Source: Sphingomonas sp. R647 (GTDB lineage: Bacteria; Pseudomonadota; Alphaproteobacteria; Sphingomonadales; Sphingomonadaceae). Taken from it: DNA of 64,000 nt. Below the pieces are notes generated by a model. The model was not told where the DNA came from. It did no database searches and saw only the letters and a list, made by a program, of their open reading frames with translations. The stretch's first letter is position 1; each line of letters begins with the position of its first letter. The DNA lies in assembly GCF_020177055.1 (NCBI RefSeq), contig NZ_JAIQXT010000002.1, positions 434,001 through 498,000 of the forward strand. Direction: 5' to 3'. Made by a program: the position numbers and the translations under genes. Positions 57,016 through 64,000 of this stretch are shown one piece after another.

Positions 57016-58263
57016 TCACGCGGCGAACAATTCCATCTGCTTTGCCGGCGGGGCGACGAGCGGGCGCAGGTCGGCGCGGTCAGCGAGCAAGGTCGGGCGC
57101 CAGTCGCTGGTGATCAGGAAGGGCTTCAATTTCTTCACCGACACGGTGAGCCGCGCGACATCGGCCAGCGTCATCCGCCGCCAGCGGCGCGAGACGAGGA
57201 TGCGGTCGACCGCTTTTACGCCGAGGCCCGGGACGCGCAGCAGCGCCTGGCGCGGGGCGGTGTTGATGTCGACCGGGAAGCTGTCGCGATGCTTCAATGC
57301 CCAGGCGAGCTTGGGGTCGATGTCGAGCGGCATCATGCCGGTCGCGGTGTCGGCGGCGTCGGCAACCTCACCCGGCGAATAGTCGTAGAAGCGCATCAGC
57401 CAGTCGGACTGGTAGAGGCGATGTTCGCGGATCAGCGGCGGCCGCTGGAGCGGGAGCACGGCGCTCGCGTCCGGGATCGGGCTGAACGCGGAATAATAGA
57501 CGCGGCGCAGGCCGAAGCGGCCGTACAGCCCGGCGGCGCGGCCGACGATGTCGCGGTCGGTCGCGGCATCGGCGCCGACGATCATCTGGGTCGACTGGCC
57601 AGCTGGCGCGAATTTGGGGGCGGAGCGATAGCGTTTGCGCGCGTCGCCGCTGTCTTCGATATCGCGCTTCAAATCGCCCATCGCCCCTTCGATCCGGGGT
57701 GCGGATTTCTCGGGCGCAAGGCGGGTGAGGCCGGCGACGGTCGGCAGCTCGACATTGATCGACAGGCGGTCGGCATGCAGCCCGGCCTGATGGATCAGGC
57801 CCGGATCGGCGTCGGGGATCGTCTTCAAATGGATGTAACCGCGAAAGTCGTGATCCTCGCGCAGGCTGCGCGCGACCTCGACAATCTGCTCCATCGTGTA
57901 ATCGGGCGAGCGGATGATGCCCGAGGAGAGGAACAGTCCCTCGATATAATTGCGGCGGTAGAAATCGAGCGTGAGGCGCACGACCTCCTGCGCGGTGAAG
58001 CGGGCGCGGCGGACGTTCGAGCTTTTGCGGTTGATGCAATAATGGCAGTCGAACACGCAGCTGTTGGTCAGCAGGATCTTGAGCAGGCTGATGCAGCGCC
58101 CATCGGGTGCGTAGGCGTGGCAGATGCCCATCCCCTCGGTCGATCCCAGCCCCTTGCCGCCCGATGACTTGCGTTTCGACGTGCCGGACGAGGCGCAGGA
58201 TGCGTCATATTTCGCCGCGTCGGCGAGGATTTCGAGCTTTTCGCGCAAATCGAGCTGGGCCAT
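57016..58263 (-). CDS. Putative DNA modification/repair radical SAM protein, UDG-linked
   Basis: A 415-residue radical SAM enzyme. The 4Fe-4S ligands are Cys69, Cys73 and Cys76 in NSCVFDCHYCINRKSSNVRR. The N-terminal half reads SSGTSKRKSSGGKGLGSTEG and GICHAYAPDGRCISLLKILL, typical of the family that co-occurs with a uracil-DNA glycosylase (TIGR03916, from memory). The C-terminus contains a helix-hairpin-helix (PRQALLRVPGLGVKAVDRIL), which favours DNA binding. The DUF4130-UdgX partner lies 3 kb downstream, separated by three other genes on the same strand. The reaction is unknown. Confidence 0.93.
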   Translation of the reverse strand: MAQLDLREKLEILADAAKYDASCASSGTSKRKSSGGKGLGSTEGMGICHAYAPDGRCISLLKILLTNSCVFDCHYCINRKSSNVRRARFTAQEVVRLTLDFYRRNYIEGLFLSSGIIRSPDYTMEQIVEVARSLREDHDFRGYIHLKTIPDADPGLIHQAGLHADRLSINVELPTVAGLTRLAPEKSAPRIEGAMGDLKRDIEDSGDARKRYRSAPKFAPAGQSTQMIVGADAATDRDIVGRAAGLYGRFGLRRVYYSAFSPIPDASAVLPLQRPPLIREHRLYQSDWLMRFYDYSPGEVADAADTATGMMPLDIDPKLAWALKHRDSFPVDINTAPRQALLRVPGLGVKAVDRILVSRRWRRMTLADVARLTVSVKKLKPFLITSDWRPTLLADRADLRPLVAPPAKQMELFAA

Positions 58264-58299
58264 ATGTTCTTCATACGTTCCGGCGGCTTGCGTGTCCAG

Positions 58300-59754
58300 T
58301 CAGTCCGGCGCGCTGCGGCGGCAGGCGAGCGCGAGCAGGGCGGCGAGGGCGCCTGCGAGGATGAGGTAGAGGGTGAGGCCCGCGCCGGGTGACCAGCCCC
58401 AGAATTCGTTGGGAAGGGTACGCAGGTTGAGTGCGAGGAGGCCCGGCAGGATGTGATCGGTCAGTGGCGCGGCGAACTGGGCCGGGGCCTGAATATCGAC
58501 TGCGGCGATGATCAGGTTGAGCGCGACGCTGGCGGCGAGGAAGGCGAGGCCGAGCGCGCGCTCGATCCGGCTGGCGCTGCCCCAATAGGCGGCGAGGCCG
58601 AGGGCGAGATAGGCGATTGCCGGGAGGGCGTGGCGCGGGCCGGTGGCGTTGCCGCCGTCCCAATAGACGTACGCCGCGTGGTAGAGGAAACAGGTCGCCG
58701 CTCCCGCTACTGCGAGCACGCCGAGGTCGCGCCGTGCGGGATCGCGCAGCAGCGTCCAGATGCCGAACGGGGCGAGTGCGAGGATCGGCGCGACCCAGAT
58801 GATCCCGCGCCGCTTGCCGAACAGGATTTCGATGAGGATGTCGAGCTTGGGATAGGTCAGGCCGAACAGCCCCTGCTTCATCCCCTCAAACCCCACCACG
58901 CCCGAATAGCCGGTGGTGAAGGGGTGGCCGAAGGTGGCGAGGTTGTAGGCGAGGAGGGGGATGGCGGCGACCATCCCGCCCATGATTGCGAGGCCGATGG
59001 TGCGGAGCAGGGTCGCGCGGTCCGCGTCGCGAATACGCCACAAGGCCCAAAGCGCGACCGGCGCCCCGAGCAGCAGCGCGCCGTGCTCGACCACGACTGC
59101 CCAGCCAAGCGCGAGGCCGGCGATCAGCGCGTAGCGGGCGGTGAGGCCGTCGCGCGTGCCGCGCCACACCGCCCAGAGCGCGATGGCGATCAGGGAGGTC
59201 GCGGCGGCATGGCCGAACCAGGTGGTGGTCCAACCCCAGACCGTCGTGCCAAGCGCAAAGCTGACTGCGGTGAACAGCCCCGCCGCGCGGTTGCCGCCGA
59301 TTCCCGTGCCGAGGTCGAGCAGCGCGATCGCTGCGAGCGCGGTCAGCACTGCGCCGATCCCGGCGATGGCGGCGCGCATGCGCAGGCGCAGGAACGCCTC
59401 GGCATCGGGGTCGAACAGCTGGTGCGGGACATCGGCGCTGGTCTGCTGCGTCACCCAGTTGGTCGCGGCGACGAAGGGCAGCGCCATCAGCGTCATGCCC
59501 GGTGCCTTGTCCATGTAGAAATGGCCGTCGAACTGCGCCTTGTCGATCGTCATCGCGGCATAGGGGTCGATGCGCGCGCTGCCGGTTTCGACGATTGCGG
59601 TCGCGGCGAGGATGCGTGTGGCGCTGTTGGGGTTGAACGCCCAGGAGCCGAACCAGATGCAGGACAGCCAGACGAGCGCGAAGAGGAGGGCGGGGACGTG
59701 CCAGCTTCTAGGCTGGCTCAACCAATCCCGTCTGTGCTGAGCCTGTCGGAGCAC
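58300..59754 (-). CDS. Polytopic membrane protein, glycosyltransferase C-like topology
   Basis: A 484-residue protein with eleven to thirteen predicted membrane helices. The first reads ALLFALVWLSCIWFGSWAFN and is followed by a large extracytoplasmic loop (ATAIVETGSARIDPYAAMTI, FDGHFYMDKAPGMTLMALPF) resembling the first loop of lipid-linked sugar-dependent GT-C transferases, with acidic residues there. No certain function. The GTG at 59754 is the farthest in-frame start; its first residues (LRQAQHRRD) arise from an intergenic repeat, so translation may start later, for example at a TTG near 59717. Confidence 0.68.
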   Translation of the reverse strand: MLRQAQHRRDWLSQPRSWHVPALLFALVWLSCIWFGSWAFNPNSATRILAATAIVETGSARIDPYAAMTIDKAQFDGHFYMDKAPGMTLMALPFVAATNWVTQQTSADVPHQLFDPDAEAFLRLRMRAAIAGIGAVLTALAAIALLDLGTGIGGNRAAGLFTAVSFALGTTVWGWTTTWFGHAAATSLIAIALWAVWRGTRDGLTARYALIAGLALGWAVVVEHGALLLGAPVALWALWRIRDADRATLLRTIGLAIMGGMVAAIPLLAYNLATFGHPFTTGYSGVVGFEGMKQGLFGLTYPKLDILIEILFGKRRGIIWVAPILALAPFGIWTLLRDPARRDLGVLAVAGAATCFLYHAAYVYWDGGNATGPRHALPAIAYLALGLAAYWGSASRIERALGLAFLAASVALNLIIAAVDIQAPAQFAAPLTDHILPGLLALNLRTLPNEFWGWSPGAGLTLYLILAGALAALLALACRRSAPD

Positions 59755-59780
59755 GATTCCTGCACTCTCGGAGTGTTGGA

Positions 59781-59877
59781 GTTGCCCTTCGACAATGATC
59801 AGGTGAAACGTCCCCCGGACGTTTCAGCCAAAGCCGGGGGCTTTGGCGACCTGATCATCAGGGCAAACGGATGTTTG
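59781..59877. repeat. Interrupted intergenic palindrome containing a 62-bp three-way cruciform
   Basis: GCCCTTCGACAA (from 59784) and TCAGGGCAAACGGATGTTT (from 59858) correspond to the two halves of the short repeat at 44668-44719. Between them, 59796-59857 forms a 9-bp outer stem (TGATCAGGT / ACCTGATCA) and two 9-bp hairpins with loops CCC (59805-59825) and GGG (59827-59847). The first element was apparently opened and the second inserted. Confidence 0.85.
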
Positions 59878-59892
59878 AATGCGCCGCTAGCG

Positions 59893-60294
59893 TTAGTCCG
59901 GCAGAACCTTTTCGGCGCGCTTCCGCGCATCCGCTTCGGCCTTGCCGGCCTGAATATCCCGCGTCGAGCACCCGATGCCGCCGCCGGGGCCGACAGTGGT
60001 GCAGCTGCCGATGCCGGTGTCGCCTGCGGTCAACGCCGAACGCTGGCGCACCGCCCAGCTTTCGCGCTGAGGTGTGGCTTCGGTATCGCGGAGCTCGCTC
60101 GGGATCCGGAAGCGCTCGCCAGCCGGGCGGCGGACGCAGACCACGATCTCGTCGCCGTCGGAATTGGTCGGGCAGCGGTCGTCGCCATAAATGATCAACA
60201 CGCCGTTCTGCGGGGCGTTCTGGGCCAGCGCGGGGAGCGCGGGCAGCGCCAGCGCGGACGCGGCGGCGGACAGGGTCAGCAGGATCGTCTTCAT
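59893..60294 (-). CDS. Secreted hypothetical protein with cysteine pairs
   Basis: A 133-residue protein with a signal peptide (MKTILLTLSAAASALALPAL, cleavage near ALAQ). The mature part has two Cys-containing regions: GDDRCPTNSDGDEIVVCVRR, and GDTGIGSCTTVGPGGGIGCS, consistent with disulfides. Sphingomonad genomes often carry such small periplasmic proteins with an IVVCGRRP-like start; the function is unknown to me. GGAGTTGAC precedes ATG 60294. It is 19 bp downstream of coq7. Confidence 0.75.
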   Translation of the reverse strand: MKTILLTLSAAASALALPALPALAQNAPQNGVLIIYGDDRCPTNSDGDEIVVCVRRPAGERFRIPSELRDTEATPQRESWAVRQRSALTAGDTGIGSCTTVGPGGGIGCSTRDIQAGKAEADARKRAEKVLPD

Positions 60295-60313
60295 CGTCAA
60301 CTCCTTGCGGCCG

Positions 60314-60847
60314 TTACAGCCGCTTTGAAACGCCAATCGCCGCCCGGCACGCCAGCCGAATCGCCCCGGCAAGAAACGGATAGGCCGGGGCCGTCTCCGC
60401 ACCCGCTGCGAGCGCGCTATCCTTGTGTTCCAGCTCTTCGGCGCGGAACTCGGCGACGGCTGCCGCAAGTTCGGGATCGTCCTCGCCCAGTGCGTCGAGC
60501 TGTTCCTGATAGTGGAGGTCGATTTCGGTCTCGACCGCGACGGTGCACGCCATCGCTGCGGTCGGCCCGATCGCCGCAGTCGCCGCACCGAGCGCGAAGC
60601 CCGCGACGTTCCACACCGGCTGCAGCGCGGTCGGGCGCACGCCGCGCCGCGCGATCAACGCGTCAAAGAAGGCGCGGTGCCGTTCTTCCTGATTGGCCAT
60701 GCCCGAAATCGCGCGCGCCATGTCGTGGCGGTCGCCCATCACCGCGAGTTGTCCCGCATAGATGCGCGTTGCGCCATATTCGCCCGCCTGATCGACACGA
60801 ACCATCGAATCGATATCGCGGCGGGGGTCTCCGGGTTTCCACTTCAC
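60314..60847 (-). CDS. coq7: Demethoxyubiquinone hydroxylase Coq7
   Basis: Di-iron monooxygenase that hydroxylates demethoxyubiquinol, the penultimate step of ubiquinone synthesis, at the inner membrane. The 177-residue protein shows the ligand motifs VRVDQAGEYGATRIYAGQLA, MANQEERHRAFFDALIARRG, ACTVAVETEIDLHYQEQLDA, and FRAEELEHKDSAL, giving the six Glu/His ligands of the family. The GTG start overlaps the dsbB stop by 4 bp. It belongs to the envC-ctpA-dsbB-coq7 series. Confidence 0.95.
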   Translation of the reverse strand: MKWKPGDPRRDIDSMVRVDQAGEYGATRIYAGQLAVMGDRHDMARAISGMANQEERHRAFFDALIARRGVRPTALQPVWNVAGFALGAATAAIGPTAAMACTVAVETEIDLHYQEQLDALGEDDPELAAAVAEFRAEELEHKDSALAAGAETAPAYPFLAGAIRLACRAAIGVSKRL

Positions 60848-61311
60848 TTGGCCTTGCCCTTCAGCATCAGCGTTACGATCACCAACGCACCACCGAGCGA
60901 AAAGATCGCATTCCACCCGGCGAGCGACACTCCGAAAAGATCCCAGGGCGCGACATCGCAGCGGATCACGGGCGCATTCATGATGCGCTCAAGCGCGCTG
61001 CCCTCTCCGCTGAAGTTGGTGGCGCATTGGGTGATCCCCTCCCACCAGCCATATTCTACCCCGGCATGGAACGCGCCGATCGCGCCGCTGACCGCGATGG
61101 CGAGCGTGGCCAGCCACACCAGCGGCGTGCGCGCGGGCGCCACGACGAAGGACAGGGCGGCGAGCACGATCGCGGTGTAATGCGGCCAGCGTTGCCACAT
61201 GCACATCTCGCACGGGAACAGGCCAAAGCCATATTGGCTGGTCAGCGCGCCGGCGATCAGCGCGAGCGGGACCAGCAGGGCGAGCCATTGCGCGGTGCGG
61301 CTGTGCGTCAT
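60844..61311 (-). CDS. dsbB: Disulfide bond formation protein DsbB
   Basis: Inner-membrane protein that reoxidises DsbA and passes electrons to quinones. The 155-residue protein has four predicted helices; the first catalytic pair is Cys34-Cys37 (LFPCEMCMWQRWPHY) and the second loop has Cys96 and Cys118 (ITQCATNF and PVIRCDVAPWDLFGVSLAGW). The gene is 8 bp after ctpA and overlaps coq7 by 4 bp. A physiological link to ubiquinone through Coq7 is suggested by the overlap and by DsbB chemistry. Confidence 0.94.
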   Translation of the reverse strand: MTHSRTAQWLALLVPLALIAGALTSQYGFGLFPCEMCMWQRWPHYTAIVLAALSFVVAPARTPLVWLATLAIAVSGAIGAFHAGVEYGWWEGITQCATNFSGEGSALERIMNAPVIRCDVAPWDLFGVSLAGWNAIFSLGGALVIVTLMLKGKAK

Positions 61312-61319
61312 GGCAGGGC

Positions 61320-62660
61320 TCAGCGCCTCCCGGCCTTGGCCGCGCCGCCGCCAGCCATGCGCGCGGGCGCGGCGGTGCGGGCGATGGTCTGCAGCGCATA
61401 GTGGAGCTGGAAGTCCTTGATCCCCTTCTTCTCCAGCTCGGCCGGGGTGGCGGCGAAGCGCGGATCGGTCTTGGTATCCTCTTCCAGCACGGCGTTATCG
61501 ACCTTGGTCTCGTTGATCAGGTGACGGCGCAGATCGGCCTCACGGAACACCGGGCGGGTCTTGTAATCGGGGTCGGAAATCTGCGGCACGGCCAGATCGG
61601 GCTCGATCCCGCCTTCCTGCACCGACTTGCCCGACGGGGTGTAGTAGCGCGCGGTAGTGATGCGCAGCGCGGTGCGCGGGCCGAGCTGGAGCAGCGACTG
61701 GACCGATCCCTTGCCGAACGTCTTTTCGCCCAGCACCAGCGCGCGGTGGTGATCCTGCAGCGCACCGGCGACGATTTCCGACGCCGACGCGGTGCCGGCA
61801 TCGACCAGCACGACAATTGGCAGACCGCGGGCGAGATCGTCGGCCTTGGCATACCAGCGCTCGATATCGCTCTTCTCACGCCCGCGCTGCGACACGATTT
61901 CGCCATGCGTCAGGAACGCGTCGCTGACCTCGATCGCCTGATTGAGCAGGCCGCCGCCATTGCCGCGCAGGTCGATGATATAGCCCTTGGGCTTGCCGCC
62001 CAGCTGCTGTTCGATCGCGGCGATGCCGGCGCGCATATCGTCGGCAGTGGTCGCGCTGAAGGTGTTGATGTTGAGGATGCCGATGCCGTCCTGCACCTCC
62101 CACTTCACCGCCTTTTGCACGATGGTTTCGCGGGTCAGCGCGACGTCGAACGGCTTGTCGCGGCCGGGGCGGACGATGCGGATGGTGATCTTCGTGCCCG
62201 GTGCGCCGCGCATCTGGGTGATCGCTTCATCCAGCGTGCCGCCATAGATCAGCTTGCCATCGAGGTGCGTGATATAGTCGCCGGCCTTGATCCCCGCCTT
62301 CCACGCTGGCGTATCTTCGGTCGGGGTGATCACCTTGACCGCGCCGTCCTCCATCGTGACCGACAGGCCCAGGCCGCCATAATTGCCGTCGGTGGCGAGG
62401 CGCAGATTGTCGAAGGCGAGCGCGTCGACATACGAGCTGTGCGGGTCGAGGCTGGCGAGCATGCCGTCGATCGCGCCCTTGATCAGTGTCTTGTCATCGA
62501 CCTTCTCGACATAAGCGGCCTTCACCCGGGTGTAGACGTCCATAAACGCGTCGAGCTCGCGATAGCTCGACGTATCGACGCTCGCCATCGCGCCGGTGGT
62601 GACGGGGATGAGCGCCAGCGCGCCGACCGCGGCGGAGACCTGGAGGATGGGACGGATCAT
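61320..62660 (-). CDS. ctpA: C-terminal processing peptidase, S41 family
   Basis: A 446-residue periplasmic protease. After a signal peptide (ILQVSAAVGALALIPVTTGA) come an N-terminal helical part, a PDZ domain (GLGLSVTMEDGAVKVITPTE, AGIKAGDYITHLDGK), and the S41 core with IDLRGNGGGLLNQAIE, the nucleophile Ser294 in VDAGTASASEIVAGALQ and Lys317 in GEKTFGKGSVQSLLQLGP. It trims proteins at their C-terminus and in relatives regulates murein hydrolases. It is downstream of envC, a pairing known in many bacteria. Confidence 0.95.
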   Translation of the reverse strand: MIRPILQVSAAVGALALIPVTTGAMASVDTSSYRELDAFMDVYTRVKAAYVEKVDDKTLIKGAIDGMLASLDPHSSYVDALAFDNLRLATDGNYGGLGLSVTMEDGAVKVITPTEDTPAWKAGIKAGDYITHLDGKLIYGGTLDEAITQMRGAPGTKITIRIVRPGRDKPFDVALTRETIVQKAVKWEVQDGIGILNINTFSATTADDMRAGIAAIEQQLGGKPKGYIIDLRGNGGGLLNQAIEVSDAFLTHGEIVSQRGREKSDIERWYAKADDLARGLPIVVLVDAGTASASEIVAGALQDHHRALVLGEKTFGKGSVQSLLQLGPRTALRITTARYYTPSGKSVQEGGIEPDLAVPQISDPDYKTRPVFREADLRRHLINETKVDNAVLEEDTKTDPRFAATPAELEKKGIKDFQLHYALQTIARTAAPARMAGGGAAKAGRR

Positions 62661-62775
62661 ACGCGTTACTCTCTGAGCGGGTCTTGGCGACAAGATAGAC
62701 CGGAACCGCGTGGCCGCAAAGCGGCAAGCGAATGTCAGCGACATGTCATTTCGTCCCTGTTGCGCAGGGAGGAAT

Positions 62776-63972
62776 TCAATCCAGCAGCTGCGCCAGATCG
62801 ACCGGCCGGCCCTGTCGGCGCAGTTCGACGGTGATACGCGGGGCCTCGCCCTGCGGCGCGCGGCCGAGCGGGGCGCCCTGAATCAGCGTGTCGCCGACCT
62901 TGACCATCACCGCGTCGAGCCCGGCGACGAGCGAGGTCCAGCCGCCGCCATGGTCGAGGATGACGATATTGCCATAACGGCGGAAGCGCCCGGCATAGAT
63001 GACGCGACCACCGGTCGGCGCGACCACCTGTGCGCCCGGCCATGTCGCCAGCGTCAGGCCGCGGGCACGAACGCCGGTATCGGACAGTTCGCCAAGGCCG
63101 GTGACGACCGTTCCCGAGACGGGAAGGCGGTAGGGCGGCGGGCCACTGCGCCGGGTGGGCGGGGCGGTATCGGGCGTTGCGGCTTCGCCCTCGGCGGGGC
63201 GGGGGAGCGGGCCGGGCAGCGCTTCCAACGCCGCGCGGGTCTCGGCGGCCTCACCCATCGTATCCATCAGGTCAACGAGGTCGCGCGCCTGTTCGCCCAG
63301 CGCCAGTGCACGATCGGATTCGAACATTGCCTCACGCCGATAGCCGACCGATTTCAGGCGATGCTCGCCTTCGGCACGGACCAGAGCGAGGCGGTCATTC
63401 TGGAGTCGCGCACGGCTGTCGGCGAGGCTTTTGGCGGCGAGCTGCGCGCCGTCGCGCAGGCGGCGGGTGCGGGCGATTTCGGCGCGGATATCGGTCGTGC
63501 GCGCGCGCATCGCCGGGGTGACGGCACCCAGCACCGCGCGGACATGGACGATGTCGGCGGTCGATCCGGGCTGGACCAGCCCGAGCACGGCGGGGCGGCG
63601 GGCGAGCGATTGCAGCGCCGCCATCAGCTGCGCGATCGGCCCCTGTCGCTCGGCGAGGCGGGTGCGTTGCTGGCCCAGCATCCGGTCGACGATCGCGATG
63701 CGCGCGCGGGCGGCGACGATCTCGGCCTCCGCCGCCTGAATGCTCGCCGCGATCGCGGCTTCGCGGGCACGGGCGCGGCGGGCTTCGTCGCGTTCATTGA
63801 CGGCGGCGCGCTGAAGCTGTTGCGCGCGCGCCTCGGCATCCTTTGCGGCCTTGCTCGCGGCGGTGAGCTGGGCGCGCTGGTCGGTGATCGAGGGGGTCTG
63901 CGCCGGCAGTGCGGCGATGCCGACCGATGCGGTGGCGATCACGGCGGCGACAAGGGCGATCCGCCGCATCAT
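62776..63972 (-). CDS. envC: Murein hydrolase activator EnvC family (degenerate LytM)
   Basis: A 398-residue periplasmic protein with a signal peptide (RRIALVAAVIATASVGIAAL), a long coiled coil (residues about 30-230, RAQLTAASKAAKDAEARAQQ onward), and a C-terminal M23/LytM domain (RLPVSGTVVTGLGE to the end). The catalytic His/Asp residues are replaced (GLTLATWPGAQVVAPTGGRV, ILDHGGGWTSLVAGLD lacks the second His), as in EnvC. It should activate cell-wall amidases at the septum. Two successive ATG codons exist; ctpA follows. Confidence 0.9.
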   Translation of the reverse strand: MMRRIALVAAVIATASVGIAALPAQTPSITDQRAQLTAASKAAKDAEARAQQLQRAAVNERDEARRARAREAAIAASIQAAEAEIVAARARIAIVDRMLGQQRTRLAERQGPIAQLMAALQSLARRPAVLGLVQPGSTADIVHVRAVLGAVTPAMRARTTDIRAEIARTRRLRDGAQLAAKSLADSRARLQNDRLALVRAEGEHRLKSVGYRREAMFESDRALALGEQARDLVDLMDTMGEAAETRAALEALPGPLPRPAEGEAATPDTAPPTRRSGPPPYRLPVSGTVVTGLGELSDTGVRARGLTLATWPGAQVVAPTGGRVIYAGRFRRYGNIVILDHGGGWTSLVAGLDAVMVKVGDTLIQGAPLGRAPQGEAPRITVELRRQGRPVDLAQLLD

Positions 63973-64000
63973 CCCTCGCGGTGATACGGGTGGTTGGCGA

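Noticed and set aside
58453..61401. A 982-codon plus-strand open frame
   Set aside because: It crosses five well-supported minus-strand genes and has no domain or signal. It is a shadow of GC-rich codon use.

Overview
The window is high-GC chromosomal DNA from an alphaproteobacterium, almost certainly of the Sphingomonadaceae (Sphingomonas or a close relative). This is inferred from the gene content and order: ppiD/tpiA divergent; trpB-trpA-accD-folC; carA-carB-greA; eno-ftsB-pdhA-pdhB with a lipoyl domain on E1 beta; bamE / ubiquinol-cytochrome c chaperone / yceD; and envC-ctpA-dsbB-coq7. Many GTG starts and 4-bp stop/start overlaps fit this group. I see no rRNA, tRNA, CRISPR array, prophage or classical IS transposase. 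No intergenic gap exceeds 300 bp.

Layout. 1-9.9 kb: 5' part of a PpiD-like foldase, tpiA, a DoxX protein, a patch of small accessory genes (an HTH protein, a membrane protein broken at a C8 tract, a ParD-like antitoxin with a stump of its toxin), a UvrD/PcrA helicase, an aspartic protease-PDZ protein and an MHS-type transporter. 10-17 kb: large catalase katE, an intact ParE-type toxin-antitoxin pair, rsmD-rluB, a single-domain response regulator and ampG. 17-25 kb: folC, an accessory insert, then accD-trpA-small Cys-rich gene-trpB joined by overlapping ends, and yqeY. 24-36 kb: carA-orf-carB, greA, a four-gene cluster resembling the E. coli yqjD/yqjE stress-membrane genes, eno, ftsB, pdhA, pdhB. 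35.6-39 kb: an orphan Tad-type TadE/TadG operon. 39-46 kb: isoprenoid-synthase-like and EF-hand proteins, trmFO, a YhhN protein, and a fatty-acid desaturase with a GbsR/MarR regulator that appear to share an operator. 46-52 kb: gyrA with a divergent secreted helical-repeat protein, bamE, a bc1-complex chaperone and yceD. 52-58 kb: a UdgX-type uracil-DNA glycosylase fusion and its usual partner radical SAM protein, separated by a diheme cytochrome / beta-helix pair and a hemerythrin. 58-64 kb: a polytopic membrane protein, coq7, dsbB, ctpA and envC.

The most unusual material lies between the genes. A DUF559 (Vsr-fold) nuclease gene is bounded exactly by 47-bp inverted repeats that differ at one base. 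Its start codon lies in one repeat and its stop codon in the loop of the other. A solitary copy of the same repeat, with a compensated change in the stem, lies beside the truncated toxin gene. This looks like a very small mobile unit with a nuclease as its only protein, and a REP/RAYT-like relation is my leading hypothesis. A second family of long hairpins (34-bp perfect arms, conserved loop) occurs twice with a compensated arm change. In a third repeat, a 62-bp three-way cruciform whose loops are CCC and GGG is inserted inside a smaller palindrome.
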